From: Laguncularia racemosa
Lineage: Eukaryota; Streptophyta; Magnoliopsida; Myrtales; Combretaceae
Assembly: GCA_037954665.1 (NCBI GenBank)
Contig: JBBMOL010000200.1
Location: forward strand, 1,174,541 to 1,238,540
Length of the DNA stretch: 64,000 bases
Direction: 5' to 3'
The position numbers and the translations under genes were made by a program. The notes under the pieces are model-generated. The model worked only from the letters and a program-made list of their open reading frames with translations. It made no database searches and was not told the DNA's origin. Below, piece after piece: positions 11,241 through 23,037 of the stretch. Positions within the stretch are counted from its first letter, which is position 1; each line of letters starts with the position of its first letter.

Positions 11241-11989
11241 ACATCTTCAAAGTCCTGCACAAGAGACACAACCACACTAGGCATAGAGTTAGATAATTCG
11301 TTAGTAGTCAAACATGTTTCCTTAAAAACCAGCAACAACATAGGTTGCTTCATCACTAACGCTCTCCTCACTACACTCGCTCTTGCCACACAACTCTCCT
11401 TTTGCAAGGCTGCCCTCTCCTTTTCACTCACCACCAAAGTTGATCCCCCTTCAACTTGGCCTCTCACACTCTTTCCAGCCCTCCTCTCCTTTTCCTTTTG
11501 ATCTTGACTTTTATATTCCTTTTTCTTCTCATTGTCTTTTGCTCTCTCACTCTCACTCTGCTTTTCACTCACCTTATGTTTTGCAAAAGACTGTTGTAGC
11601 TGCAACTGGTCCTCATACACCTGCTTAGGTGTTAACGGTTTAAGATTAAAGCTCTTCCTTTGGTGAATAAGCGTATACTTGTTAAAAAAGCCATCATGCA
11701 CAACCTTCCTATCAAATTGCCATGGCCTTCCCAACAACACATGACATGCTTGCATGGGCACTACATCGCATAACACCTCATCCTCATACCTACCAATGCG
11801 AAAACCAATCAAGGCTTGCTTACTCACCTTAGTCTCACCACTATCATTCAACCACTGCAATTTATATGGACTAGGGTGTCTAACAGTTTTGAGCCATAGC
11901 CTCTCAACAATAAAATTGCTCACTACATTGGTGCAACTTCCTCCATCAATGATCAAGCTGCAAATATGATCTCCCTCTTTTTCCTTCAC
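11241..11989 (-). pseudogene. PR: Chr1A protease and RT linker
   Basis: The active site reads IIDGGSCTNVV near 11920-11960, with the catalytic Asp present. SKQALIGFRIGRYEDEV and CHVLLGRPWQFDRK follow. A highly charged linker of KDNEKKKEYKSQDQ type, E/K/S rich, leads to RT. Just before the active site about 40 bp are missing compared with Chr1B (the EEVQRENIFHTRCYL block), so the protease N-terminus is damaged. The frame opens directly after a TAG at 11990-11992 that Chr1B shares. Confidence 0.9.
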
Positions 11990-13218
11990 CTACACATTCA
12001 ACGCTCGCTTTACTACTGCCACTAGCCTTCTTATTGCAGGCTCCTCATCATCACTAGCATCCTCTAATGGAGGCATATCATCTTCTTCACTATCCCCCTC
12101 AGTCTCATACTCTCCATCATCACGCAAAATCATCACAAGCCTATTTGGACATTGACTAGCAATATGGCCTCTACCTTGGCATTTAAAACATCTAATGTCA
12201 CAATTTCTAGAAGTAGAAGATTCAGGATTACCTTGGTTACTAGGAGTAGAACCCGCTTGCCTTAGCTCCCCTTTTGGTTTGGTGGGTAAAGGCTTTTCTT
12301 CTTTTTTCCATTGGTTGGTCTTCCAAGTGGATGAACCATTACCCTATGGAAACCGTGCATTACTACTACCTTTCCTCTTGTGCTGGTTCTCAACCTTTAT
12401 AGCCATGTGAACTATATCCTCCAATTCTACATAATGCTGCAATTCAACCACATTTTGAATTTCTCTATTCAACCCAGCAAGAAACCTAGCCATTGTAGCC
12501 TCTCTATCCTTCTCTACATTCGCTTTAATCATAGTGACTTCCCTCTCCTTGAAATACTCATCTACACTTCGGCTTCCCTGCCTCAGAATTTGCAACTTGT
12601 TGTGCAACTCACGATAGTAATACGCAGGCACAAACCGCTTCTTCATCACTCTTTTCATCTCTTCCCAATACTCAATAGGTGGCTCGCCACTCCTTCTCCT
12701 ATTCAACATTAGTTGATCCCACCACACTATAGCATAATCCGAAAATTCAATGGCAGCAAGTTTTACCTTCTTTCTCCCACTATAGTTGTGACAATCAAAT
12801 ACCATCTCTACCTTCTTCTCCCACTCTAAGTACGCCTCGGGATCATTCTTCCCTTAGAAAGGAGGAATCTTCATCTTTATGCTACTCAATTGATCATCCT
12901 CTCTATTCCTATCTCCTCTATCTTCCCAATCTCAAGTCACTCTGTTCCGACCACTATAACCTCTATAACTCCCAACAGAAGGCTCATCAAAGTCATCATC
13001 CGACATTTCATCTCCACCCCTCGGTACTCTCCTAGAACGACTCTCCCTCTTACGCCCTTGGAATACGTTTGTGGATTGCTCTAGTCTTTGCTCTACCATC
13101 TCATGAATTTGTTCCATTCCCTCTTGGAACATCCTCTTCATTTCTCCCCTCAACGCCTCAATTACTAACCTAACATCAAACCTTCCCCTCTCACCTTTAG
13201 GAGAATGTTGTCTCGACA
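11990..13218 (-). pseudogene. gag: Chr1A gag
   Basis: Begins MSRQHSPKGERGRFD at 13218. A predicted helical N-terminus is followed by the retrotransposon gag domain (VFDCHNYSGRKKVKLAAIEF, VWWDQL, RRRSGEPPIEYWEEMKRVMK, RFVPAYYYRELH). A CCHC knuckle, CFKCQGRGHIASQC, lies near 12145-12195, then an acidic tail. In-frame stops are at 12932 (CGA to TGA), 12854-12856 (CAA to TAA), 12344 (CAG to TAG) and 11990-11992 (CAG to TAG). The second and fourth also occur in Chr1B, so they predate both insertions. Confidence 0.93.
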
Positions 13219-13717
13219 TAGTCCCTACAGAAAAGATTAGTACTAACACAAATATATATATATAATTAAACCTCACGACACACCTCCTTACGTGTTTCGC
13301 TCAAATGATGATATCACACAGTCACTCGTGTATTCTCACAAACAACGATGATATCAACTCGCTAACTTCCTCGTCTCAATTCTCTTGGAACTAACCCGAA
13401 CTACACCAATTCCCTTCCGTAGAATTCAAAACAACTCTAGGGTTCGTAAATTTATCCTCTATTTTTCTATCCGAATTTTTTTTTTTGTCTTGGTTGTTGC
13501 TCTTGATCACATTTTTCTTTTCTTTTCTTTTCTCTTCTTTTTTTTTTTGTCGTGATTTTTACTCTTTTTTTTTTTTTTAACAATCGCCTAGTCGATATTA
13601 CACTATCAAAAGACAATCAATACTACGAAATTGAATACGATAATTGATATGAACGATTGGAGTTAGGGTTTTTGATATTACCTTCCTCAACCGAACTTGA
13701 CGTTTTGACAAACCTAA
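13219..13717 (-). other. Chr1A leader
   Basis: Untranslated region between primer site and gag. It contains long T-runs (13479-13580) and no coding sequence. It aligns with the Chr1B leader except for about 100 bp before the gag start that Chr1B has lost. Confidence 0.85.
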
Positions 13718-13729
13718 GCTCTGATACCA
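13718..13729 (-). promoter_or_regulatory. Chr1A primer-binding site (initiator tRNA-Met)
   Basis: Minus strand TGGTATCAGAGC, three bases from the 5' LTR end, complementary to plant tRNA-iMet. Confidence 0.93.
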
Positions 13730-13732
13730 AAC

Positions 13733-14571
13733 TGATACGAACCACTCCAACCCGTGACGAAACCCAATACCAATACGTTCGGAAATTTGTTGCCTAAGAC
13801 GCCCAAACACCTAAAGTGGAAACCGCGACTCGTTGTCTATAAGCGAGACAAGAACCTTGGTATAAAAATGAAGACGCTACAATCGGGATGAAAGACCGAT
13901 TGATAAGTCGGGATGAACGCCATGAAAATTAATCCGTTAAGTTCGATTTAGTTCTTGAAGAACCAAGAGAGGTGCCTCTCAAAAGTGTTTAATGTTCAAA
14001 GATGCAAATTCCTAATTGTTCTAAACCCTAGGAGCTTTTATACTAGGGTTACAATTCGTGTAAAACAAGTCCAAAACGACGTAGTTTAGATAAGTGGCGT
14101 AAAAACGCGAAAACAGAACAAGCTGGCTGGCAGGGGATACACGGCCGTGTACACGCCCGTGTACTTTGGCCGTGTACCTTTCTGTGCAACTTCTGGCAAC
14201 ATACACGCCCGTGTACTTTGGTCGTGTATCTTTCTGTGCAACTTCTAGCAACATACACGCCCGTGTACTTTGGTCGTGTATCTTTCTGTAGATTTGCTTG
14301 ACTCCATACACGGCCGTGCCTTGAAAGTACACGCCCTCTTCAACCCGTGTCCGGTGTGACTTGTATAAGAGCAAGGGTCTTCCCATGGTTGTTCCAATCC
14401 GCTCCAACTTCATGATTGCCCCAATCCTTCCCAGCTTCATGGACATCCTTTATCAACCCGTTAAGTGCTTCCTTGAGTCGTTTCACTCGACTTCTTGTGA
14501 TCGGTCCAGGCGGCACTTCAAGAGGATCCACATTCCTTCTTCCAACTTGACTCTCATCATGGATCTCATCA
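13733..14571 (-). repeat. Chr1A 5' LTR
   Basis: 839 bp, paired with 7823-8661. The palindrome TACACGGCCGTGTA is at 14138-14151, with the same 52-bp tandem repeats next to it. The right end is followed by the TTGTG target duplication. Confidence 0.96.
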
Positions 14572-14897
14572 TTGTGGTTACTTTCCATAGGCTTAATGCA
14601 AAAATTTAGGGAGAACATGCCAATTGCATTGTGATTTTCGAACATGAATGAGCATAAAGATTGTATTTTTACGATGTTTTTGCATGATTCTAAGGATAGA
14701 GGTTGTGCAATTTTTTTTTTTTTTTATTTATGTGAAGTCGTTATGTTACACGGTCGTGGGTTGAAAATATGAATTTTTGCACGAAATTTGCATGCAGATG
14801 ACCCACGACCGTAGTACATGTGGGGTTATAAGTTTTGGTGTGGGATATAGAAAATAAGGTCATTTTGATAGATTATTTTGGTCTAGCATAGGTTAAA

Positions 14898-15916
14898 TGA
14901 TGTGCCTAATTCCACTTAAAAGCACAATTAAAAGACTTAAGAAAAAGCAATCTCAAGTCAACAACAAACCGGATCCACAAAGGGCAAAATTCACGTGAAC
15001 CCTAGTAAGATGTAATGAATTCCAAATGCTCAAAGTTATAATTGTAATACCACAATGATAATCTCTTCTAATAACACCCTAATCACATATAATTCCACGA
15101 AAATAATCCAAAAATTCAAAAGAAAACCTCAATTCCAAGGACTCCTTTCCACTAGTGAAAATCACGTTTTCAAGAGAATTTTCAAGGATGATTCGAATTC
15201 AATTGCAAGGGACCTTAATCAAACACAAGACTTCGACAACAATTAGAAGCAAATCTGTCCAAGAACTATCTCAATTCAACCCTAGATATGACACACTAGA
15301 GAAGAAAAGAAATCATAACAAGATGAAATTGATACTACTCACAATTTCAAGGTGTTGTACTCACCACAATTTCAACTCTTGGGATTGAAATTGATAAGAG
15401 TCTAATGACAATTAGGAACCCTAATTCTCACGTGAAGAAGAAGTGTATGATCTGAAAAATATGGCCTCCTCAAACCCTCTCTTAAGCAAGTATTTATACT
15501 TGCTACTTCTAGGGTTAAAAAGTGTTCAAAATTACAAGTTTGCCACTTTTAAGGTGGCTAACCCTAAATGAAAGTTACAAAGAAATAAAAGTGTCCCAAA
15601 ACCAAAATACAACCAAAATAGTTCATAAAAGAGTAAGTATATAAAAGAAATGGTCCTTCATGAAGCCGGTCTTCAAGAAGCTTTTGAATCAGGTTCCATT
15701 GACAACCCTAATTCACTCAGTATTAAGGGTGTTTTTGCATCCTGTAGGACTGACAAATGAACCTGCTGAAATGCATCAAAATTATAGTACAAAGATGTAG
15801 AAAGTGGGTTAGATTTCTCAAGGTTAGGTTTCTCTAGCAAAACCCTCAAAACTAGATTCTGGAGACCCTTAGCTCGGGCCCTAGTGATAGGTCTTGGAAA
15901 AGTCTGATTCCTATCA
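14898..15916 (-). repeat. Chr2 3' LTR
   Basis: Encodes the integrase C-terminus as far as 15673. The palindromic TATA motif AGCAAGTATTTATACTTGCT is at 15485-15504. The polypurine tract CCCGAGGAGA (minus strand, 15917-15927) abuts it. Confidence 0.95.
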
Positions 15917-17220
15917 TCTCCTCGGGCTTCTGGAAGATTTGCCCTCAAATCTAATGGATCTTCGTGCAAGTCATCTGCTAAATAAGGTGAAAGATCTGAA
16001 ACATTAAAAGTAGCTAATACTCCATAATCTACTGGCAACTCGATGCGATAAGCATTGTTGTTGATGCGCTTTAAGACCATGAATGGTCTGTCTAATCTAG
16101 GAGATAGCTTCTGTGACTTTTTGTGTGGAAACCTATCCCTGCTAAGATTAATCCAGACTAAGTCACCTGGATTATAGAGATGAATTTTCCTGTGCCTGTT
16201 TCCCTGGATCCTCTGTTGTTCTCGGGTCTTTTGAAGGTGTTCAGTGGTTCGATCATGGATGTATTGAATCTGTTGTGCTCGATCAACTCCACTAAGACTT
16301 TCTTCCTTCGTCGCTGGTCCAGCTATAAAATCCAATGGAATAGAAGGGTTATAGCCATAAACAACTTCAAAGGGAGACTTACTGGTTGAACTATGAGTAG
16401 ACCTATTATAAGTGAACTCAACAATAGGAAGACACAAGTCCCAATCAGTAAGATTCTTGCCAACTGTTGCTCTGAGAAGATTTCCAAGCGTGCAGTTGAC
16501 AACCTCTATTTGTCCATCAGTCTGGGGATGGGAAGAGGTACTATACATCAGTTTAGTACCTAGTCATCTCCATAGTGTTTTCCAAAAGAAATTAAGGAAT
16601 TTAGTATCTCTGTCTGACACTATGCTGTGTGGAACTCCATGTAATTTGACAATTTCCTGCACAAAAAGGTTAGCAATAAAAAGAGCATCGTCTATTTTAT
16701 GGCATGGTACAAAGCGTGACATTTTGCTGAATCGATCAACAACGACCATAATAGAGTCTTTCTCCCTTTGTGTTCTGGGTAATCCCAACACAAAATCCAT
16801 GCTGATATCAGTCCAAGGTTTAGATGGTGTAGGTAAAGGCATATATTCACCATGCGCGCCTTTCCTACCCTTGGCTCTCTTGCAAACACCACACCTTTCT
16901 AGTACCCTATGGACATCCCTTATCATGCCTTTCCAGTAGAAATTCTCCCTCAATACGGCTAGAGTTCTCTTCTCACCAAAATGCCCTGACAAACCACTTG
17001 TATGTGCTTCCCTCACCAATAATTCCCTCACAGATCTAGATGGAATACAAAGTTTTCCTGATTTATATAGAAAACCATCTATCACGCAATAACCATCATA
17101 CATCCCACCTCCAAGACACCTCTCCATGACAATTTTGAATTCCTCATCACATGCATATTGTTCCTTCAACAGCTCAAAACCCAGTAATTTTGACTGAAGA
17201 GAAGTGATTAGTACATACTG
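15673..17220 (-). pseudogene. IN: Chr2 integrase, C-terminus in the 3' LTR
   Basis: Zinc module with SGHFGEKRTLAVL, NFYWKGMIRDVHRVLERC and CKRAK. Core with ISMDFVLGLPRTQ, IVSDRDTKFLNFFW and QTDGQIEVV. The tail has GVLATFNVSDLSPYLADD, DLRANLPEARGDD at the LTR boundary and PITRARAKGLQ inside the LTR. The break between 16549 and 16563 is a stop at 16561-16563 in an otherwise continuous frame. The RARAKG motif aligns with RSRAKR of Chr1, which suggests both belong to the same clade without a classical chromodomain. Confidence 0.92.
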
Positions 17221-18657
17221 TCATGATAAAGCGTCAGCAACAATATTCTGATTGCCCTTTTTGTACTTAATCACATAAGCAAAGCCCTCTAGAAATTCCA
17301 CCCACTTGGCCTGGTGCTTAGACAAATTATGTTGACCCCTGAAATGTTTCAAAGATTCATGATTTATATAAATAATAAACTCCTTCAGGAGGAGATAATG
17401 CTGCCACGTCATGAGAGCCCTTACTAAGGAATAAAATTCCTTATCATAATAAAAATAGTTCAAAGTTACTCCACTTAACTTTTCACTAAAATATGCTATA
17501 GGCCTCTTCTCCTACATTAATACAGCACCAATTCCAATCCATGAAGCATCACATTCCAATTCAAAAATTTTGTCAAAATCAGGTAAGACCAGTAATGGGG
17601 CACAAGTGAGTTTTTCTTTAATCTCCTCGAAACTCCTCTGGGCCTTTTCACTCTAGATAAAAGGAACACTCTTCTTAGTTAGTTCTGTGAGAGGATTGAC
17701 AATGCTATAGAAATTTTGGACAAAGAGTCTATAAAAAGATGCAAGCCCATCAAAACTTTTTACCTTAGTAATTGAAGTGGGTGTTGGCCATTCCTTAACT
17801 GCCCTCACTTTCTCCTCATCCATCTTAACTCCTGCACCTGACACAACAAAGCCCAAAAATGTTACCTCAGTTTGACAAAAGGAACACTTCTGAAAATTCG
17901 CAAATAGCTGTTGTGCCTTCAATACTGAGAATGCTGCCCGAAGATGCTCCACATGTTGTTCTAGGTCTTTGCTGCAAATCAGAATATCATCAAAATAAAC
18001 AACAACAAATTTTCGTAAGAACTCTTTCAATACATGGTTCATCAATCTCATAAAACTACTAGGAGCATTACTCAAACCAAAGGGCATAACCAACCATTTG
18101 TACAGTCCATGACGTGTTTTAAAAGCGGTCTTCCATTCATCCCCTTCCCTCATCCGAATTTGGTGATATCCGCTTTTAAGATCAACTTTGGAGAAAATCT
18201 GTGAACCATACAACTCATCCAACATATCATCAAGTCTAGAAATAGGATACCTGTATTTAATGGTGATTTTGTTGATGGCCTTGCTATCGATACACATTCT
18301 CCAAGTTCCATCCTTCTTGGGAACAAGAAGGGCAAGAACAGCGCATGGGCTGAGACTTTCTCTAACAAACCCCCGTTCCACCAATTCATCTACCTGACGT
18401 TTCAATTCCTTAACCTCCTCAAGATTCATGCGATATGCAGGTCGGTTTGGTAACACTGAACCGGGCATAAGATCAATAGCATGCTCTATCCCTCTCAAGG
18501 GTGGTAATCCTATTGGCAAATCATCGGGAAAAATGTCAGTATACTCATTTAATACCTGAGAAACTGTTGGAGGTAGAGACTGTGATTCCTGTAACCCTAA
18601 GGCACATCTCAACTGACGCAAGTATGTTGGAGCCTCTTCTATGATTAATCTCTCCAT
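17221..18657 (-). pseudogene. RT: Chr2 reverse transcriptase and RNase H
   Basis: RT shows LLVPKKDGTWRMCIDSKAI, FSKVDLKSGYHQIRM, LVMPFGLSNAPSSFM and the catalytic YFDD at 17986-17997. RNase H retains YDKEFYSLVRALMTW, INHESLKHFRG (Asn replaces the active-site Asp) and NIVADALS. It is interrupted by stops between 17464 and 17652, including one in the block around the first catalytic Asp. RT itself is open from 18657 to 17653, the best preserved RT in the window. Confidence 0.92.
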
Positions 18658-18663
18658 CTCACC

Positions 18664-19233
18664 CTATCCCATCAACAATACCTTTTTCCCCTCAGAAACG
18701 TTATTTTGAATCAAAGCCTTCTTAGCCTCTAATGGTCGATTAATCTGTTGCTGGACATTATGGACCTCTAAAGGTGGCATAGGACTCAGAATAATTCGCT
18801 TGCCCTCCTTTTGGAACAAATATGTATTTCTGAAGCCATCATGTAAGACCCTCCTATCATATAACCAAGGTCTACCAAGCAAAATATGAGATGCACACAT
18901 GGGCAAGATATCACACTCAATTTCATCACAATACTTGTCCCCTATACTGAAGGGTACCCTAGCTCTTTAGGTAATATACAGACTTCCTTGATCATTAAGC
19001 CAATGTAGTTTATAAGGTTTAGGATGTGGAATAGTTGAAAGCTTTAGCTTCGATACCAACGATGCAGCTACTACATTAGTACAACTATCACCATCTATTA
19101 TAAGGACACACAAATTTCTTTGTATCCTACAAGAAGTGTGGAACAAATTTTCCCTTTGTTCTTCCTCCTTACTAGCAAATGTACTTAATGAGCGTCGCAA
19201 TACATTAGCATATTGAAGCATTTCACTAGACAT
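18664..19233 (-). pseudogene. PR: Chr2 protease fused to a residual gag start
   Basis: From an ATG at 19233 the frame reads MSSEMLQYANVLRRSL and then goes straight into EEEQRENLFHTSC and the active site IIDGDSCTNVV, so gag has been removed. The catalytic Asp is followed by Gly-Asp where the family has Gly-Gly. The second signature, CASHILLGRPWLYDRR, is intact. A stop at 18967 splits the domain and a further stop separates it from RT. The linker contains PPLEVHNVQQQINRPLE, related to the repeat unit expanded in Chr3. Confidence 0.88.
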
Positions 19234-19859
19234 TGTGGAATTCAACTCAATCAACACATGAACAATATTCCCCACTTCTTTTAAGATCACGGTGCAACAA
19301 ACTTTAATCTCCACAAGTCACTCTACGGCAACACACAAGTAACAACAACAATGATGATGAGTTACTTCCATGGCAACAACAAGATGGATAATAATTACAA
19401 GTAGACTTCCACTTCCACGATAAATAATGATAACAAAGGACTAATATGTGACTTTCCACAATAGGCAACAACTTTCAATTTGAAATTCAAACAACTTCAC
19501 TTATTGCAAGTCATCCTCAATTGGTAAATAATGAATTCAAATTCAAATAGCAATCATTAACTCCCATAACTTAATTGCATATGTTTGAATTCAAATAATT
19601 CCTTACTAATCAAAACTCAATGCAATCTGCAAATTGTACTCCACCAATTCAGAATTACACAATGGAAATCGAAACAACAAACTACACATCCTCCTCCACG
19701 CCACAACAAGCCACGGCAAGGATTTTGGTAAGTTTTGCAAGTTCCAAAAAATTGTTGAATTAAACAACACTTTATACTTCTGCCCTTCCACGAAAATTAG
19801 TGATCACAAAATGATGCAACAACCTTCCCAAACCGACTCCAACAAACAGCAAAATAAAC
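19234..19859 (-). other. Chr2 leader, part proximal to protease
   Basis: A-rich non-coding leader; the rest (26461-26594) lies beyond Chr1B. It ends with the TAAAC target duplication of Chr1B (19855-19859). No gag similarity is visible. Confidence 0.8.
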
Positions 19860-20645
19860 TGATGAGATCCTTGATGAGAGTCAAGCCGGAAGAAGGAATG
19901 TGGATCCTCTTGAAGTGCCACCTGGACCGATCACAAGAAGTCGAGCGAAACGACTCAAGGAAGCACTTAACGGGTTGATAAAGGATGTGCATGAAGCCGG
20001 AAAGGATTGGAGCAATCATGAAGTTGGAACGGAATGGAACAACCATGGGAAGACCCTTGCTCTTACACAGGTCACACCGGACACGAGTTGAAGAGGGCGT
20101 GTACTTTCAAGGCACAGCCGTGTAGGAATATCAAGATTGCACAGAATCATACACGGCCAGACACACTGCTAAAAGGCACGGCCGTGTAAGGAGACAAGAA
20201 TTGGCACAGAATCATACATGGCCAAAGTACACGGCCGTGTATCCCCTGCCGGCCAGCTTGTTCTGTTTTCGTGTTTTTACGCAACTTATCTAAGCTACGT
20301 CATTTTGGACTTGTTTTTCATGAATTGTAACCCTAGTATAAAAGCTCCTAGGGTTTAGAACAATATAGATATACATCTTTGAACATTAAACACTTTTGAG
20401 AGGCACCTCTCTTGGTTCTTCAAGAACTAACTAGAACTTATCGGATTAATTTCCGTGGCATTCATCCCGACTTATCAATCGGTCTTTCATCCCCGATTGT
20501 AGCGTCTTCATATTATACCAAGGTTCTTGTCTCGCTTATAGACAACGGGTCGCGGTTTCCACTTTAGGTGTTTGGGCGTCTTAGGTAACGAATTTCCGAA
20601 CGTATTGGTATTGGGTTTCGTCACGGGTTGGCGTAGTTCGTATCA
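19860..20645 (+). repeat. Chr1B 5' LTR
   Basis: 786 bp, paired with 25675-26460. Contains TACACGGCCGTGTA at 20228-20241 and further single cores (CACGGCCGTG near 20178). TATAAAAGC at about 20337 is a likely TATA box. Directly followed by the primer site. Confidence 0.96.
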
Positions 20646-20648
20646 GTT

Positions 20649-20660
20649 TGGTATCAGAGC
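20649..20660 (+). promoter_or_regulatory. Chr1B primer-binding site (initiator tRNA-Met)
   Basis: TGGTATCAGAGC three bases after the LTR, identical to Chr1A. Confidence 0.93.
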
Positions 20661-21064
20661 TTAGGTTTGTCAAAACATCAAGTTCGGTTGAGGAAGGTAA
20701 TATCAAAAACCCTAACTCCAATCGTTCATATCAATTATCGTATTCAATTTCGTAGTATTGATTGTCTTTTGATAGTGTAATATCGACTAGGCGATTGTTA
20801 AAAAAAAAAAAAAAGAGTAAAAATCACAACAACAAAAAAGAAGAGAAAAGAAAAGAAAAGAAAAACGTGATCAAGAGCAACAACCAAGACAAAAAAAAAA
20901 ATCGGATAGAAAAATAGAGGAAAATGTACGAACCCTAGAGTTGTTTTGAATTCTACAGAAGGAAATTGGTGTAGTTCGGGTTAGTTCCAAGAGAATTGAG
21001 AAGAGGAAATTGGCGAGTTGATATCATCATTATTTGTGAGAATACACGAGTGACTGTGTGATAT
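20661..21064 (+). other. Chr1B leader
   Basis: Non-coding, with A-rich runs at 20800-20900 that are the counterpart of the T-runs in Chr1A. At 21060-21070 about 100 bp present in Chr1A, including the gag ATG, are missing; the join is GTGATATCA/ACATTCTCC. Confidence 0.88.
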
Positions 21065-22285
21065 CAACATTCTCCTGAAGGTGAGAGGGGAAGGTTTGAT
21101 GCTAGGTTAGTAATTGAGGCGTTGAGGGGAGAAATGAAGAGGATGTTCCAAGAGGGAATGGAACAAATTCATGAGACGGTAGAGCAAAGACTAGAGCAAT
21201 CCACAAACGTATTCCAAGGGCGTAAGAGGGAGAGTCGTTCTAGGAGAGTACCGAGGGGTGGAGATGAAATGAAAGATGATGACTTTGATGAGCCTTCTGT
21301 TGGGAGTTATAGAGGATATAGTGGCCGGAATAGAGGAACTAGGGATTGGGAAGATAGAGGAGATAAGAATAAAGAGGATGATCAATTGAGTAGCATAAAG
21401 ATGAATATTCCTCCTTTCTAAGGGAAGAATGATCCCGAGGCGTATTTAGAGTGGGAGAAAAAGGTAGAGATGGTGTTTGATTGTCACAACTATAGTGGGA
21501 GAAAGAAAGTAAAACTTGCTGCCATTGAGTTTTCGGATTATGCTATAGTGTGGTGGGATCAACTAATGTTGAATAGGAGAAGGAGTGGCGAGCCACCTAT
21601 TGAGTCTTGGGAAGAGATGAAAAGAGTGATGAAGAAGCGGTTTGTGCCTGCGTATTACTATCGTGAATTGCACAACAAGTTGCAAACTCTGAGGCAGGGT
21701 AGCCGAAGTGTAGATGAGTATTTCAAGGAGATGGAAGTCACTATGATTAAGGCGAATGTAGAGGAGGATAGAGAGGCTACAATGGCTAGGTTTCTTACTG
21801 GGTTGAATAGAGAAATCCAAAATGTGGTTGAATTGCAGCATTATGTAGAATTGGAGGATATGGTTCACATGGCTATAAAGGTTGAGAACCAACATAAGCG
21901 GAAGGGTAGTAGTAACGTACGGTTTCAACAGGGTAATGGGTCATCCACTTGGAAGACTAATCAATGGAAGAAGGAAGAAAAGCCTTTACCCACCAAACTA
22001 AAAGGGGAGCTGAGGCAAGCGAGTTCTACTCCTGGTAACCAAGGTAACCCTGAATCTTCTACTTCTAGAAATCGTGACATTAGATGTTTTAAATGCCAAG
22101 GTAGAGGTCATATTGCTAGTCAATGTCCAAATAGGCGTATGATGATTTTACGTGATGATGGAGAGTATGAGACTGAGGGGGATAGTGAAGAAGATGATAT
22201 GCCTCCATTAGAGGATGCTAGTGATGATGAGGAGCCTGCAATGGGAAGGCTAGTGGCAGTAGTGAAGCGAGCTTTGAATGTGTAG
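21065..22285 (+). pseudogene. gag: Chr1B gag, start codon deleted
   Basis: The reading frame is gag from the HSPEGERGRFD region on, but the natural ATG is gone; the next ATG (21122) begins MRGEMKRMFQEG. The gag domain shows WEKKVEMVFDCHNYSGRKK, WWDQLMLNRRRSGEPPIES and RFVPAYYYRELHNKL. The zinc knuckle CFKCQGRGHIASQC lies near 22085-22130, then an acidic tail. Stops at 21419-21421 (TAA) and 22283-22285 (TAG) are both shared with Chr1A. Confidence 0.93.
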
Positions 22286-23037
22286 GTGAAGGAAGAAGAG
22301 GAGGTGCAAAGAGAGAATATATTTCATACTAGATGTTATCTAGGAGATCACATTTGTAGTTTGATTATTAATGGGGGAAGTTGCACCAATGTAGTGAGCA
22401 ATTTTATTGTTGAAAGGCTGGGGCTCAAAACTGTTAGACACCCTAGTCCATATAAATTGCAGTGGTTGAATGATAGTGGTGAGATTAAGGTGAGTAAGCA
22501 AGCATTGATTGGTTTTCGCATTGGTAGGTATGAGGATGAGGTGTTATGTGATGTAGTGCCAATGCAAGCATGTCATGTGTTGTTGGGGAGGCCATGGCAA
22601 TTTGATAGGAAGGTTGTTCATGATGGCTTTTCTAACAAGTATACGCTTGTTCACCAGGGGAAAAGCTTTAATCTTAAACCGTTAACACCTAAACAAGTGT
22701 ATGAGGACCAGTTGCAGCTACAACAGTCTTTTGCAAAACATAAGGTGAGTGAAACGCAAAGAGAGAGTGAGAGAGAGAGAGCAAAAGATAATGAGAAGAA
22801 AAAGGAATATAAGAGTCAAGATCAAAAGGAAAAGGAGAGGAAGGCTGGAAAGAGTGTGAGAGGCCAAGTTGAAGGGGAATCAACTTTGGTGGTGAGTGGA
22901 AAGGAGAGGGCAACCTTGCAAAAGGAGAGTTGTGTGGCAAGAGTGAGTGTAGTGAGGAGAGCGTTAGTGATGAAGCAACCTATGTTGTTTCTGGTTTTTA
23001 AGGAAACATGTTTGACTACTAACGACTTATCTAACTC
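22286..23037 (+). pseudogene. PR: Chr1B protease and RT linker
   Basis: The active-site motif reads IINGGSCTNVV: the catalytic Asp codon GAT has become AAT at 22370-22372, which should abolish proteolysis. Chr1A keeps Asp. SKQALIGFRIGRYEDEV and CHVLLGRPWQFDRK follow, then an E/K/R-rich linker. A single-base deletion near 23036 (CTCTTGCC against CTCTATGCC in Chr1A) shifts the frame before RT. Confidence 0.92.

Larger units (their letters stand above)
7823..14571 (-). mobile_element. Chr1A: CRM-like chromovirus, full length but defective
   Basis: 839-bp LTRs (7823-8661, 13733-14571) with TG/CA ends, flanked by TTGTG at 7818-7822 and 14572-14576. On the minus strand the order is iMet primer site, gag, protease, RT, RNase H, integrase, polypurine tract. 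The LTRs have no length difference and differ at about 40 of 839 sites by hand count (4.8%). The integrase frame continues into the 3' LTR, a habit of the plant CRM clade. It carries several stops, one frameshift in integrase, a loss of about 40 bp before protease and a damaged RNase H. Confidence 0.97.
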
